Numbered from the stretch's first letter, positions 40,591-50,944 are shown. The stretch: DNA of 64,000 nt from Beijerinckiaceae bacterium (GCA_947454485.1 CANGJJ010000011.1:34244-98243), one strand, 5' to 3'. Made by a program: numbers and translations. The notes: a model not told the origin generated them from the sequence alone.

Positions 40591-42492
40591 ATGCTCGAAG
40601 GCATGCGCAAGGCATCCCAGGGATGGGTGGGCCGAATTGTGATGGGCGTCGTGATGGGCTTCATCAGCCTGAGCTTCGTGGTCTGGGGGATCGGAGATAT
40701 TTTCCGCAACCTTGGCACGAATACGGTTGCCAATGTCGGCCAGACGGACATTTCCGCCGAGGCGCTGCGTAGCGCCTATCAAACGCAGTTGCAGAATCTG
40801 CAGCGCGAGGCGCGCCGTGCGATCACCAATGATCAGGCCCGCGCTATGGGTCTTGATCGTCAGGTGCTCAATCGTCTCATTTCCCAAGCGCTGCTCGACG
40901 ATCAGGCCAAAGAGCTGAAATTGGGCATCAGCGATCAGATCGTCGCGCGCTCCATCCTGGCTGATCCGATCTTCGCAGGCCCCAGCGGTCAGTTTGATCC
41001 GATACGCTTTCAGGAGTTGCTCCGCGACAATGGCTATACCGAAGCCAGCTTTGCGCGTGAGCAACGCCGTGGGTCGCTTCGCCAAGCCATCATTGAGAGC
41101 ATGAGCGGCAAAATGCCCATGCCCGGCGCTGTGCTGGATGCTGTGCATCGCTATCGCAGTGAAACCCGCGCGGTGGAGTTCTTCGAAATTCCGGCCGCCG
41201 CAGCTGGCGAGATTGCTGCACCCAGCGATCAAGACATCCAGTCGATGTATGACGCGCGCCGCGCCATGTTCCGCGCACCGGAATATCGCAAATTCATCTA
41301 TCTTGCGATCTCGCCTGCAAGCCTCGCAGATCCGTCCAAGATCAGCGATGCGGACGCCACAGCGCTTTATGACCGCGTGAAGGGCCAACGTTATGGCACA
41401 CCCGAGCGCCGCAAGATCGAACAGGTCATCTTCCCCGACGAGAAGACAGCCGCTGATGCGCTCGCCAAGATCAAGGCTGGCGCAGCACTGGCAGATGTTG
41501 CCAAACAGGCAAATCTCGAAGTGGTCGATGCGGGCAATGTGTCGAAGGCCGAGATCTTTGATCGCGCTTTGGCCGATGCTGCTTTTGCTCTGCCCAAGGG
41601 CGGCGTGAGCGAGCCAATCAAAAGCCAGTTTGGTTTTGCTCTCATGCGCGCAGTTGAGATCGAGCCTGAGAAGGTCAAAGCCTTCTCCGAGGTCGCCGAA
41701 GATCTCAAGCGAGAGATCGCGATTGACCGGGCTCGTACGGCCGCGCGAAATCTTGCCGACAAGGTTGAAGAAGAGCGCACATCGGGCAAAGCGCTGGCTG
41801 ATGCCGCCAAGCCTCTCAATCTCACAGCTGTGAGTGTTGAAACCGATGCGCAAGGACTCGACCAGCAGGCCAAAGAAGTCGCCATGCCCGAACGCGAGGC
41901 ATTGCTGCGGGCGGTCTATGCGTCGGATGTCGGTGTCGACAATGACCATCTGACAACGCGCGATGGGTCTTACATCTGGTTTGAAGTCTTGTCGGTCGAT
42001 CCCTCGCGCGAGCGCCGTCTTGATGAGGTGAAGGATCAAGTTGTCGCGGCTTGGAAGGATGATGAGATCAACAAGCGCTTGTCGGCCAAGGCGACCGATA
42101 TTGTGACCGCCCTCAAGGCTGGTCAGTCACTGGAGGCTGCTGCCAAGGCCGCCAAAGCGACTGTGAAGCGCGAAGACAAGGTTGGTCGTCTGCAGCCCTC
42201 CAGCCTGCCAGAGGGCGCGGTGGCGCGTCTCTTTGGCTTGCCCGTGGGCGAGATTGGTTCGGCCTCAGGCGCTGATCAGTCGCGCATCATCTTCAAGATC
42301 CTTTCGTCTGAAGTGCCGCCGATTGATCCGGGCAGCGATGCGATGAAGAGCATTGGTGATCAGTTGCGCTCGGCCATGGCCGAAGATCTTGTTAGCCAAT
42401 ATCTGGCTGCGTTGCAGTTACAGCTTGGTGTGAAGATCAACGAGCCTGCCGTGCGTGCGGCAACCGGTGGCGGCGACGCCAACACATTCTGA
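40591..42492 (+). CDS. PpiD-like periplasmic peptidyl-prolyl isomerase (SurA_N/PPIC)
   Basis: A 633-residue membrane-anchored chaperone. A membrane segment at about residues 17-36 (IVMGVVMGFISLSFVVWGIG) is followed by a SurA_N-like helical domain (about 50-160), a parvulin rotamase region (about 250-370, with KIEQVIFPDEKTAADALAKI and ALPKGGVSEPIKSQFGFALM) and a helical C-terminus. The start at 40591 puts the membrane segment near the N-terminus; the earlier open frame is unlike the family. trpE begins six bases after the stop, so the two may be cotranscribed. Confidence 0.9.
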   Translation: MLEGMRKASQGWVGRIVMGVVMGFISLSFVVWGIGDIFRNLGTNTVANVGQTDISAEALRSAYQTQLQNLQREARRAITNDQARAMGLDRQVLNRLISQALLDDQAKELKLGISDQIVARSILADPIFAGPSGQFDPIRFQELLRDNGYTEASFAREQRRGSLRQAIIESMSGKMPMPGAVLDAVHRYRSETRAVEFFEIPAAAAGEIAAPSDQDIQSMYDARRAMFRAPEYRKFIYLAISPASLADPSKISDADATALYDRVKGQRYGTPERRKIEQVIFPDEKTAADALAKIKAGAALADVAKQANLEVVDAGNVSKAEIFDRALADAAFALPKGGVSEPIKSQFGFALMRAVEIEPEKVKAFSEVAEDLKREIAIDRARTAARNLADKVEEERTSGKALADAAKPLNLTAVSVETDAQGLDQQAKEVAMPEREALLRAVYASDVGVDNDHLTTRDGSYIWFEVLSVDPSRERRLDEVKDQVVAAWKDDEINKRLSAKATDIVTALKAGQSLEAAAKAAKATVKREDKVGRLQPSSLPEGAVARLFGLPVGEIGSASGADQSRIIFKILSSEVPPIDPGSDAMKSIGDQLRSAMAEDLVSQYLAALQLQLGVKINEPAVRAATGGGDANTF

Positions 42493-42498
42493 GCGGTC

Positions 42499-44016
42499 AT
42501 GCTGGAACCAAGCTTCGAGACTTTCGCAACGTCCTATGAGGCCGGGAAACCCTGCCTCGTGTCGACGCGTCTGGTGGCTGACCTTGAAACACCGGTCTCT
42601 GCCTTCTTGAAGCTGTCTGCTGGTCGCGCGGGCAATGTGTTTTTGCTGGAATCCGTTGAAGGGGGTGCCTCGCGCGGACGCTATTCGATGATCGGGCTTG
42701 ATCCTGACATCATCTGGCGTGCGAGCGGGGGCAAGGCTGAGATCAACCGTCAAGCGCTCACCCATCGAGATCACTTCACCCCCTGCCCTGACAAGCCGCT
42801 GATCGCGCTGCGTCACCTTCTGGCTGAGAGCGCGATTGCGTCGGACGGCAAATTGCCGCCGATGGCGGCGGGTGTATTTGGCTATCTTGGTTACGAGATG
42901 GTGCGCGAGATGGAGCGCCTGTCAGAGCCAAAACCCGACCCGATCGGTGTGCCTGATGCGGTGATGATCCGACCCACGATCATGGTCGTGTTTGACTCGG
43001 TGAAAGATGAACTGAGCATCGTCACGCCGGTACGACCCGCACAAGGCATTTCTGCCAAATCCGCCTATGAAAGCGCTATGAGCCGCGTCGACGCCGTTGT
43101 GCGTGTGCTCGAAGGCCCGCTCTCACATGAAGCACCTGCCGTCGATCCGCATTTGCTGGCGACGTCTGGTGTCTCCAATACGCCAGAGCCGCGCTTCCTT
43201 GATATGGTCGCGCGTGCCAAAGAATATATCCGCGCGGGCGACATCTTTCAGGTCGTTCTGTCGCAGCGCTTCACAGCGCCTTTTGCGCTGCCAGCCTTCT
43301 CACTCTATCGCGCGCTGCGCCGCGTCAATCCATCACCCTATCTTTGCTATCTCGATTTCGGCGGTTTCCAGATCGTCACATCAAGCCCCGAAATTTTGGT
43401 GCGCTTGCGCGATGATGAAGTCACCATTCGCCCGATTGCTGGCACCAGATGGCGCGGCAAGACGCAGGCCGAAGATGATGCGCTTGCCCAAGAGCTGCTC
43501 GATGATCCCAAAGAGCGCGCTGAACATCTCATGCTGCTCGATCTTGGCCGCAATGATGTTGGCCGCGTGTCAAAGATCGGCACGGTGAATGTCACAGCGA
43601 AATTCTTCATCGAGCGCTACAGCCATGTGATGCATATCGTCTCCAATGTGACGGGCCAGCTCGATCCGCGTCATGATGTGATCGATGCGCTGGCAGCCGG
43701 CTTTCCAGCAGGCACGGTCTCGGGCTCACCCAAAGTGCGCGCGATGGAGATTATCGACGAGCTCGAAGTTGACCGTCGCGGCATTTATGGCGGCTGTATT
43801 GGGTATTTCGGCGCGTCGGGTGAGATGGATACTTGCATCGTCTTGCGCACCGCGGTCATCAAAGATGGGCAGATGCATGCGCAGTCTGGCGCGGGCATTG
43901 TCTATGATTCCGTGCCGACCTCAGAGCATCGCGAATGTATCAACAAGGCGCAGGCGCTCTTTCGCGCCGCTGAGGAGGCTGTGCGTTTTGCCACCTCCGC
44001 CCGGCGTGGCCAATAG
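42499..44016 (+). CDS. trpE: Anthranilate synthase component I
   Basis: A 505-residue chorismate-using enzyme that makes anthranilate with TrpG. The N-terminal Trp-binding region includes LLESVEGGASRGRYS. The catalytic domain shows GDIFQVVLSQRF, PIAGTRWRG, LLDLGRNDVGRVS, FPAGTVSGSPKVRAMEII and AGAGIVYDSVP. TrpE and TrpG are separate proteins here, unlike the fused TrpEG of many rhizobia. No leader peptide or attenuator fits between ppiD and trpE (six bases). A hairpin follows the stop and a HerA-like gene separates trpE from trpG. Confidence 0.96.
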   Translation: MLEPSFETFATSYEAGKPCLVSTRLVADLETPVSAFLKLSAGRAGNVFLLESVEGGASRGRYSMIGLDPDIIWRASGGKAEINRQALTHRDHFTPCPDKPLIALRHLLAESAIASDGKLPPMAAGVFGYLGYEMVREMERLSEPKPDPIGVPDAVMIRPTIMVVFDSVKDELSIVTPVRPAQGISAKSAYESAMSRVDAVVRVLEGPLSHEAPAVDPHLLATSGVSNTPEPRFLDMVARAKEYIRAGDIFQVVLSQRFTAPFALPAFSLYRALRRVNPSPYLCYLDFGGFQIVTSSPEILVRLRDDEVTIRPIAGTRWRGKTQAEDDALAQELLDDPKERAEHLMLLDLGRNDVGRVSKIGTVNVTAKFFIERYSHVMHIVSNVTGQLDPRHDVIDALAAGFPAGTVSGSPKVRAMEIIDELEVDRRGIYGGCIGYFGASGEMDTCIVLRTAVIKDGQMHAQSGAGIVYDSVPTSEHRECINKAQALFRAAEEAVRFATSARRGQ

Positions 44017-44026
44017 GCTCTTTTTT

Positions 44027-44064
44027 CAGCTCCCGCCCTAGCGGTAGCTGTGCTAATCTTTTTT
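44027..44064 (+). terminator. Possible terminator after trpE
   Basis: CAGCT-C-CCGC pairs with GCGG-T-AGCTG around CCTA (44027-44050). A T6 run (44059-44064) follows eight bases later, so the tail is not directly next to the stem and termination may be partial. Confidence 0.4.
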
Positions 44065-44115
44065 GAGCAGCGGATTTTTTAGCTGCAGCGACTTTTTAGC
44101 CTCGAAGAGGGCACA

Positions 44116-45768
44116 ATGGCATTTCAGGACGTCCTGACGGACCAAGTCCCCGTAATCACTCCGCTTTCTCGCCCCCAACCCGATGGCGTTCTGGGAACCC
44201 TCGTTGCGATTGATCGAACCCATGTCACGGTGAGCGGATCAACCGCCAGCTTCCAGCACGGTTGCTCCGTTGGCCATCATGTGACGATCACACGGCCCGA
44301 TAGCCGCGCTGTGGGCATAGTGTCGCAAATCACCATCGAGGAGACGCAGGGCCCTCACGCCACGCGCGTGGTCAATATTCTCATCGAACTGATCGGCGAG
44401 ATCAGGAGCGATGGGGCGGGCCACGACCAATATCATCGAGGCTTGCGGCACTATCCCGAATTGGGCGCGCCCTGCAGTACGATTCATCCTCGTGATCTGG
44501 CCGCCATCTACGCATTCCACGCGGAAGATGGGATCGAAATTGGCCGCCTGTCGAATAACGCCACCATACCCGCGCTGATCAATGTGCACGAATTGCTGAC
44601 GCGCCATTTTGCCATCATGGGCTCAACCGGCACAGGCAAGACAACTGGTGTGGCGATGTTGATGCGTCGTTGCCTTGCCGAGGTGGAAAGCCTGCGCGTT
44701 CTGATCCTTGATCCGCACAACGAATATCAAGCGCATTTCCCGGACAATTCTCTGCTCCTGAATGCCGATAATCTGGAAATTCCCTTCTGGATGTTTCGCT
44801 TCGAAGAGATTGCGGACATTATCTATTCAGGCCGCAACCCGAGCGCGGATGAATCGGATGCATTGCATGATGTGATCCGCAGCGCGCGCATTCGCTACTC
44901 TCAAAACCAGTCAACCGCGCCCATGACCTTGCGCCGGGCACCCGCATCCGAACATGCCAGTATCAGCGCGGACACTCCGACCCCGTTTCGCATCAATGAT
45001 GCCATCAATATTATTGATGAATGGATGGGCCAGCTGGAGCGGCGTTATTCGGTCAATGACCTGCGCGCCCTGCGTAACCGTCTTGAACTTTTGGCGCGCG
45101 ATCCGCGCTATAAATTCATGTTCCAGACCGCCCTTGTCGAAGACAATATGCCGGAGATCATCGCCAAAATTTTCCGCATACCTCAAGAGGGCAAGCCGGT
45201 CTGTATTGTGGAGTTGGGCGGTCTGCCCAATGAGGTGGTGAATTCTGTCGTCTCAGTCCTGGGCCGTCTTGCCTTCGAGATCAGCTTTTGGAGCGGCGGC
45301 GAATATGAGATCTGCATCATCTGCGAAGAGGCGCATCGCTATGTGCCGCGCGACCAGACACTCGGCTTTGGCCCCACCCGCCAATCGCTGGGCCGCATTG
45401 CCAAAGAGGGCCGCAAATATGGCGTGTCGCTGGGCATCATCACGCAGCGCCCTGCCGAGGTGGACCCGACCGTCCTCTCCCAATGTTCGACCATGTTCGC
45501 CATGCGCATGCCCAATGACACGGACAAGGCGATCATCCGCAATGCCCTGTCGGAATATTCCGCCAGCCTCGTGGGCATCCTGCCCTCGATCGCCGACCGG
45601 GAGGCCATCGCCTTTGGGGAGGCTATCCCCACGCCCATGCGCATGACCTTCGCCGAAAGCCGCCGCCGCGTGGACCCGACGGCTCGGTTGCGCATTCTGT
45701 CGGCGGCAGGCCATGAGACCGCTATGACCCGGATTGTGGCCCGTCTGCGCGGCGAACATATGGTCTGA
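44116..45768 (+). CDS. HerA-like ATPase (DUF87 family)
   Basis: A 550-residue predicted hexameric DNA translocase of the HerA/FtsK superfamily. The N-terminal ~90 residues fit a small beta-barrel (HAS-type) region. Walker A is G169-S-T-G-T-G-K175-T176. Walker B lies in YEICIICEEAHRYVP (about residues 395-409). RKYGVSLGIITQRPAEVDPTVLSQCSTMFAMRM is a HerA-like sensor/arginine region (residues read in two parts). There is no membrane segment. It lies between trpE and trpG in the same direction. HerA usually works with a NurA nuclease, which I do not see here, so the partner is unknown. Confidence 0.8.
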   Translation: MAFQDVLTDQVPVITPLSRPQPDGVLGTLVAIDRTHVTVSGSTASFQHGCSVGHHVTITRPDSRAVGIVSQITIEETQGPHATRVVNILIELIGEIRSDGAGHDQYHRGLRHYPELGAPCSTIHPRDLAAIYAFHAEDGIEIGRLSNNATIPALINVHELLTRHFAIMGSTGTGKTTGVAMLMRRCLAEVESLRVLILDPHNEYQAHFPDNSLLLNADNLEIPFWMFRFEEIADIIYSGRNPSADESDALHDVIRSARIRYSQNQSTAPMTLRRAPASEHASISADTPTPFRINDAINIIDEWMGQLERRYSVNDLRALRNRLELLARDPRYKFMFQTALVEDNMPEIIAKIFRIPQEGKPVCIVELGGLPNEVVNSVVSVLGRLAFEISFWSGGEYEICIICEEAHRYVPRDQTLGFGPTRQSLGRIAKEGRKYGVSLGIITQRPAEVDPTVLSQCSTMFAMRMPNDTDKAIIRNALSEYSASLVGILPSIADREAIAFGEAIPTPMRMTFAESRRRVDPTARLRILSAAGHETAMTRIVARLRGEHMV

Positions 45769-45844
45769 GCCGCATCTGCTTGACGCACGGCCCCCTGCAT
45801 CGGAAAAGGGGGCCTGCCGCCCGGTGGCGGCTCACGGATCAGCT

Positions 45845-46453
45845 ATGGCGCGCGTCACGCTCATCGACAATTACGACAGCTTCACCTGGAACCTGGTGCA
45901 TTACCTGGGCTCGCTCGGTGCTGAGGTCTCGGTGTGGCGCAATGACGAGATCTCTGTGGCTGACGTCATGGCCGCCGATCCTGATGCGATCGTCCTCTCG
46001 CCCGGCCCCTGCACGCCCAAAGAGGCGGGCATTTGCCTTGATCTTATCCATGCGGCTGGAGCGCGCGTGCCCATCTTTGGCGTCTGCCTCGGCCACCAGT
46101 CGATTGGTGACGCTTATGGCGGCGAAGTCATCCGCGCGCCCGAGCCCATTCACGGCAAGCTCTCGCAGATCGAGCATCAGGGCGAGACTCTGTTTGCTGG
46201 CATCCAAGGTCCCTTTGCAGCGACCCGCTATCACTCGCTCGTTGTGAAGCGCGAGACCATGCCGGCCGATCTCAAAATCACCGCACAGACAAGCGATGGA
46301 CTCGTCATGGGCCTGTCGCATCGCCATCACCCGGTGCATGGCGTGCAGTTTCATCCGGAGAGCATTCTCTCCGAGCATGGCCATCTCATCATGAAAAACT
46401 TCCTCGACATGGCGCAAGCCTGGAACGAGGGCCCGCGCGGCGCGCGGGGTTAA
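45845..46453 (+). CDS. trpG: Anthranilate synthase component II (glutamine amidotransferase)
   Basis: A 202-residue class I glutaminase that feeds ammonia to Trp[16 protein letters not shown] is at the N-terminus, [12 protein letters not shown] near 52-62, the nucleophile C81 is in [11 protein letters not shown], and [14 protein letters not shown] holds the His-Glu pair. The start at 45845 matches the family. It lies 76 bases after the HerA-like gene and 10 before trpD. A separate folate aminodeoxychorismate partner is possible for the same protein, as in other bacteria. Confidence 0.96.
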   Translation: MARVTLIDNYDSFTWNLVHYLGSLGAEVSVWRNDEISVADVMAADPDAIVLSPGPCTPKEAGICLDLIHAAGARVPIFGVCLGHQSIGDAYGGEVIRAPEPIHGKLSQIEHQGETLFAGIQGPFAATRYHSLVVKRETMPADLKITAQTSDGLVMGLSHRHHPVHGVQFHPESILSEHGHLIMKNFLDMAQAWNEGPRGARG

Positions 46454-46463
46454 GGAGACTGAC

Positions 46464-47480
46464 ATGGACGCGTTCAAACCGCTTCTGGCCAAGGTCGCGA
46501 CAGGCGCCAGCCTGACACGCGCCGAAGCACAGCGAGCTTTCGACGATATGCTCTCAGGCGAAGTCACCCCTGCACAAATGGGCGCGTTTTTGATGGCGCT
46601 GCGCGTACGCGGTGAGACGGTGGATGAGATCACCGGTGCGGTGACGGCCATGCGCGCGAAGATGCTTAGCGTGAATGCGCCAGCCGATGCGCTCGATATT
46701 GTTGGCACGGGCGGCGATGGCTCGGGCTCTTACAATGTCTCCACCCTCGCCTCCATCATCACCGCTGCCTGCGGCGTACCGATTGCCAAACATGGCAATC
46801 GCGCAGCCTCTTCGAAGTCTGGCGCAACGGATGTGTTGACCGCTTTGGGTGTGAAGGTCGGTGTTTCACCTGAACATGTCGAGGCTTGTATTCGTGATGC
46901 GGGGATCGGCTTTATGGCGGCCCCCACCCATCATGCCGCGATGCGCCATGTGGGACCCGTGCGTGTAGAACTTGGCACGCGCACGATCTTCAATATTCTG
47001 GGCCCGCTCTCCAATCCCGCCAATGTGAAGCGCCAGCTGCTCGGCACATTTTCCAAAGCACTGCTTGAGCCTATGGCACAAGTGCTCAAGAATCTTGGCT
47101 CAGAGCGCATCTGGCTGGTGCATGGGTCCGATGGTCTTGATGAAATGACCACGACCGGCGTCACTTATGTTTGCGCGCTGGAAGATGGCAATATCCGCAG
47201 TTTCGAAGTCACACCTGAAGAGGCTGGTCTTGCGCGCGCAACCGCAGCTGATCTCAAGGGCGGTGATCCTGAACACAATGCTGCTGCCTTGCGCGCTGTG
47301 CTGGATGGCAAAAAATCTGCCTATCGCGACATTGCCGTGCTGAATGCTGCTGCAGCACTCGTTGTTGCTGGCAAAGCGAAGGGTCTGAAAGAAGCTGCTA
47401 CCATGGCCGCAGAGGCACTGGACAGCGGCCGCGCGCGTGGCACACTTGCCAAGCTCGTTGATGTATCAAACCGGGGGTAA
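46464..47480 (+). CDS. trpD: Anthranilate phosphoribosyltransferase
   Basis: A 338-residue enzyme that attaches phosphoribosyl pyrophosphate to anthranilate. The PRPP-binding [16 protein letters not shown] (about residues 72-88), [27 protein letters not shown] and [10 protein letters not shown] motifs are present. Length is normal. GGAG lies upstream of the ATG, and trpC follows after two bases. Confidence 0.97.
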   Translation: MDAFKPLLAKVATGASLTRAEAQRAFDDMLSGEVTPAQMGAFLMALRVRGETVDEITGAVTAMRAKMLSVNAPADALDIVGTGGDGSGSYNVSTLASIITAACGVPIAKHGNRAASSKSGATDVLTALGVKVGVSPEHVEACIRDAGIGFMAAPTHHAAMRHVGPVRVELGTRTIFNILGPLSNPANVKRQLLGTFSKALLEPMAQVLKNLGSERIWLVHGSDGLDEMTTTGVTYVCALEDGNIRSFEVTPEEAGLARATAADLKGGDPEHNAAALRAVLDGKKSAYRDIAVLNAAAALVVAGKAKGLKEAATMAAEALDSGRARGTLAKLVDVSNRG

Positions 47481-47482
47481 CA

Positions 47483-48286
47483 ATGGCCGACATCCTTGCG
47501 AAGATCGAGGCCTATAAGCGTCGCGAAATTGCTGAGGCAAAGGTGCGGATGCCTTTGCATGCGCTCGAGCGTCAGATTGCGACGCAGCAACCGCCGCGCG
47601 GTTTCGTTCATGCAATCGAAAACAAACTCTCGGCTGGCCAATATGGCTTGATCGCCGAGGTGAAGAAGGCGAGCCCCTCCAAGGGTCTCATTCGCGCAGA
47701 TTTTGATCCTGCCACACTTGCGCGCGCCTATGAATCTGGTGGCGCAGCTTGCTTGTCTGTCTTGACCGATGAGCCGTCGTTTCAGGGCAAGCCTGAATAT
47801 TTGTCGCAGGCGCGCGCTGCTGTCTCAATTCCCGTTCTGCGCAAAGACTTCATGTATGACCCCTATCAGGTCTTTGAAGCGCGCGCATGGGGCGCTGATT
47901 GCATTCTCATCATCATGGCAGCTTTGACTGACGCAGAGGCCGCAGAGCTGAACAAAGCCGCGCATGATCTGAAGATGGATGTTCTTGTTGAGGTGCATAA
48001 TGAACCTGAGCTCAAGCGAGCCCTTGCGCTTGAGACGCGGCTCATCGGCATCAACAATCGCGACTTGCATAGTTTTGAGACGACACTGGAGGTCAGCGAG
48101 AAACTGTCTCGCCTTGTGCCTCAGAACAAAGTGATCGTGTCAGAGAGCGGCATCGGCAATCGTGACGATGTCTTGCGTCTGGCGCGCAGCAATATCTTTG
48201 CCTATCTCGTTGGCGAGAGCCTGATGCGTCAGGCTGATGTACGCAAAGCCACCCATGATCTTCTGCATGGTGAAACACGCTCATGA
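47483..48286 (+). CDS. trpC: Indole-3-glycerol phosphate synthase
   Basis: A 267-residue TIM-barrel enzyme. [15 protein letters not shown] carries a catalytic Lys, [12 protein letters not shown] and [13 protein letters not shown] follow, [12 protein letters not shown] holds a catalytic Glu, IGINNRDL the Asn and VSESGI the Ser near the end. It is a single-function TrpC, not fused to TrpF. It overlaps moaC by four bases, an arrangement shared by many Hyphomicrobiales. Confidence 0.97.
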   Translation: MADILAKIEAYKRREIAEAKVRMPLHALERQIATQQPPRGFVHAIENKLSAGQYGLIAEVKKASPSKGLIRADFDPATLARAYESGGAACLSVLTDEPSFQGKPEYLSQARAAVSIPVLRKDFMYDPYQVFEARAWGADCILIIMAALTDAEAAELNKAAHDLKMDVLVEVHNEPELKRALALETRLIGINNRDLHSFETTLEVSEKLSRLVPQNKVIVSESGIGNRDDVLRLARSNIFAYLVGESLMRQADVRKATHDLLHGETRS

Positions 48287-48762
48287 GCAAACTCACGCAT
48301 CTCAATGCCAGCGGTGAAGCGGCGATGGTGGATGTCTGCGAGAAGGAGATCACATCCCGCACGGCTGTGGCTGAGGGCCGAGTTGTGATGCTGCCTGAGA
48401 CGCTGGAGATGCTTGTCGCGGGCAATGCCAAAAAAGGCGATGTGCTGGGTGCAGCGCGTATCGCTGGCATTATGGCGGCCAAGCGCACACATGAATTGAT
48501 CCCGCTCTGTCATCCGCTGCTCTTATCGAAAGTGACAGTGGATCTCACGCCAGACCCGGCACTCCCCGGCGTCCATGTGCGCGCCACTGCCAAGGTCGCG
48601 GGCCAAACGGGTGTTGAGATGGAGGCACTCACAGCTGTCTCCGTCGCCTGCCTCACGATTTATGACATGATGAAAGCCGTGGACCGTTTCATGGTGATCG
48701 AAGGCATCGGCATGATGCAAAAGTCAGGCGGAAAATCTGGCGATTGGACACGACCCGCATGA
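48283..48762 (+). CDS. moaC: Cyclic pyranopterin monophosphate synthase MoaC
   Basis: A 159-residue enzyme of molybdenum cofactor synthesis that turns the radical-SAM product into cyclic pyranopterin monophosphate. [40 protein letters not shown] and SGGKSGDW are the signature motifs. Overlaps in ATGA with both trpC and moeA indicate coupled translation. Confidence 0.97.
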   Translation: MSKLTHLNASGEAAMVDVCEKEITSRTAVAEGRVVMLPETLEMLVAGNAKKGDVLGAARIAGIMAAKRTHELIPLCHPLLLSKVTVDLTPDPALPGVHVRATAKVAGQTGVEMEALTAVSVACLTIYDMMKAVDRFMVIEGIGMMQKSGGKSGDWTRPA

Positions 48763-49985
48763 GTGCGCCCTCAAAGCTTCTGCCAGTTGCTGACGCTTTG
48801 AAGCGCATTATCGAGGCAGCAAAGCTGCTCGAAAGCGAGCGCGTTTCTTTGCCCGACTCTTTGGGGCGAACACTCGCACAAGATGTCACTGCTCGCCGGA
48901 CACAGCCACCTTTCGCCGCCTCCTCGATGGATGGCTATGCGGTGCGCGCCAGTGATGTCGCATCGAGCCCCGTAACTTTGCGTGTGATTGGCACAAGCGC
49001 AGCGGGCCATCGTTTTCATGGTGAGGTGAAAGCCGGTGAATGCGTGCGCATCTTCACAGGTGCACCTTTGCCCGATGGGGCTGACACAATTATCATCCAA
49101 GAGAATACGAGCGCACACGACGGCAGCGTTGATATCTTGCAAAGCGAGTCGCGGGGCACTTATGTGCGACCTGCTGGGCTCGACTTTAAGGAAGGCGATG
49201 TGCTTCTGACCAAGGGTACGCGCCTTGGTCCTTGCGAACTTGCAATTGCTGCTGCAATGAATCACGGCAGCCTCGAGGTCACACGCAAACCGCGCATTGC
49301 CATTCTGGCAACTGGCGATGAATTGGTGCAGCCCGGACAAGAGCCCGGCCCCGATCAGATCGTTGCCTCCAACACTTTTGCAGTGGGTGCTTATGCGCGC
49401 CATGCTGGCGCGGACATTATCGATCTTGGTATTGCGGGTGATACATTCGCAGACATCGAGCGCTGTATCCGCGCGGCGCATGAGGCAAAGGCCGATGTGC
49501 TGGTGACGTTGGGCGGTGCGTCAGTCGGTGATCATGATCTGGTTCAAAGCGCGCTCAACCGCGAGGGCATGGAGCTTGGCTTCTGGAAGATTGCCATGCG
49601 CCCCGGCAAGCCACTCATGCATGGCAAGCTGGGCGCGATGCAGATCCTTGGCCTGCCCGGAAATCCAGTTTCCGCGATTGTCTGCGGCGTGCTCTTCCTC
49701 GTGCCGCTGGTGCGCGCATTGAGTGGCGACCCACATGCGGGGGCTGAGCGCAGCGAAGCGGCTATCTTGGGCGGGGATTTGAAAGAGAATGACTCGCGCG
49801 AAGATTATCTGCGTGCAGAGTTGAGCGTGGGGACGGGCCTGCCCATTGCAACGCCCTTCAGTCGCCAGGATTCTTCCATGCTGCGTGTGCTGGCGCAGTC
49901 CCATTGTCTGGTGATCCGCCCCCCGCGGGCGCCTTCTGCCAAAGCTGGCGAGGCGTGCCGGATTATTCGGCTGGGGTCGTTTTAA
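48759..49985 (+). CDS. moeA: Molybdopterin molybdotransferase MoeA
   Basis: A 408-residue enzyme that inserts molybdate into adenylated molybdopterin. [15 protein letters not shown] (about residues 49-63), [62 protein letters not shown] and [13 protein letters not shown] cover the family motifs. The start at 48759 overlaps the moaC stop. Its 3' end overlaps the convergent Ntn-hydrolase candidate by 23 bases. lexA, which often follows moeA in Hyphomicrobiales, is absent here. Confidence 0.96.
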   Translation: MSAPSKLLPVADALKRIIEAAKLLESERVSLPDSLGRTLAQDVTARRTQPPFAASSMDGYAVRASDVASSPVTLRVIGTSAAGHRFHGEVKAGECVRIFTGAPLPDGADTIIIQENTSAHDGSVDILQSESRGTYVRPAGLDFKEGDVLLTKGTRLGPCELAIAAAMNHGSLEVTRKPRIAILATGDELVQPGQEPGPDQIVASNTFAVGAYARHAGADIIDLGIAGDTFADIERCIRAAHEAKADVLVTLGGASVGDHDLVQSALNREGMELGFWKIAMRPGKPLMHGKLGAMQILGLPGNPVSAIVCGVLFLVPLVRALSGDPHAGAERSEAAILGGDLKENDSREDYLRAELSVGTGLPIATPFSRQDSSMLRVLAQSHCLVIRPPRAPSAKAGEACRIIRLGSF

Positions 49986-50823
49986 GCAGCGAGCGGCGCG
50001 CACCCGGCTCAAGCCGCAAACCAATGGGTTTGGCGCCGCGCAGGCCCGTAGGGCGCTTGCGCTGCAGCCAGCGGAAGCCATCGTGACGGGTGATGACCGC
50101 CAGATCGACCGGGCCACCAATTGTTTTGACCGATTTATCGGCGCGCAGGCGCTCGAAGGTCAGCGATGTATCCATCAGGAAGCTCGCAACATCGACCGCA
50201 TCGAGAATCGGCATGCCGGGCGTGACGAGCTGGGGACTATCAACCTCGCAGTCGGCCAACTCAGCTGCGTTGCGGTTAAAAAGCGACAGTCCGTAATTCT
50301 CTGTGTCGACGGGCGTATCTGAGGTCAAAACCTCGCCCAGAAGGCGGTTGATGCAGCCGGCATCCCCCTCCCAGCTCAGCCCATATTCGTCCTCATTCCA
50401 GACGAGTTCGGGCTCAATGCGCGAGCCGCCGTCAAACCGCACCGACCAGGTCTCTGGCAAAGTGCGCCCGGAAGAATAGCCACTGAGAATCAGTGCGCTG
50501 CGAATCGGTGAGATGCTCGCCATCGAGGCGTCGTAGATGAATGTCTGGAGCTTCTGGACCAGCTCCTCGACCGTGTAGTCCTCTTTGTTCACATACAAAG
50601 GGTCGCCCCGCAGCGAGGCGCGGATGCCAAAGTCCTGTATGATTCCCGAGAGGGCGCGGGTGCCGATGGCGCCATCGCCGCTGATGAGAACACCAACGGG
50701 AACGCCCTTCAAAAGCTGGAGATTCTTCTCGCCGTTCAAATACAAATGACCACGATGCATGACCGCACTATCGCTCGCCATCACAACGCCGTCTTGAACC
50801 TTGATCGACAGAATAATCGTCAC
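49963..50823 (-). CDS. Candidate proteasome-like Ntn-hydrolase
   Basis: A 286-residue protein not belonging to HslV or Anbu by eye. The N-terminus MTIILSIKVQDGVVMASDS resembles mature proteasome beta chains. After Met removal Thr2 would be the N-terminal nucleophile, and D18 falls at the place of Asp17. K33 lies one residue short of the usual Lys33 spacing. GVLISGDGAIGTRAL matches the oxyanion-side glycine region, and the C-terminal IGGPVDLAVITRHDG recalls the end strands of the fold. There is no signal peptide. The fold call is by motif reading only; substrate and assembly are unknown. It lies between moeA (convergent) and tRNA-Cys. Confidence 0.6.
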   Translation of the reverse strand: MTIILSIKVQDGVVMASDSAVMHRGHLYLNGEKNLQLLKGVPVGVLISGDGAIGTRALSGIIQDFGIRASLRGDPLYVNKEDYTVEELVQKLQTFIYDASMASISPIRSALILSGYSSGRTLPETWSVRFDGGSRIEPELVWNEDEYGLSWEGDAGCINRLLGEVLTSDTPVDTENYGLSLFNRNAAELADCEVDSPQLVTPGMPILDAVDVASFLMDTSLTFERLRADKSVKTIGGPVDLAVITRHDGFRWLQRKRPTGLRGAKPIGLRLEPGARRSLLKTTPAE

Positions 50824-50944
50824 ATCTAAACCCGCGATTGGAGGGAAATTCCCCCGGAGAAGCTCAAAAGAAAGGACCAGATACCGGCAATTTTTTTATT
50901 CTTTTGGAAATTCACAACGCAAGTCAAGCATCAGCCAAGCCATA

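Noticed and set aside
40576..42039. Long - strand frame (487 codons) opposite ppiD
   Set aside because: It is the shadow of the ppiD coding sequence; the ppiD frame has a membrane segment and rotamase motifs, and the antisense frame has none.
42493..42498. trp attenuator or leader peptide before trpE
   Set aside because: Only six bases separate ppiD from trpE, so no leader peptide with Trp codons can fit.
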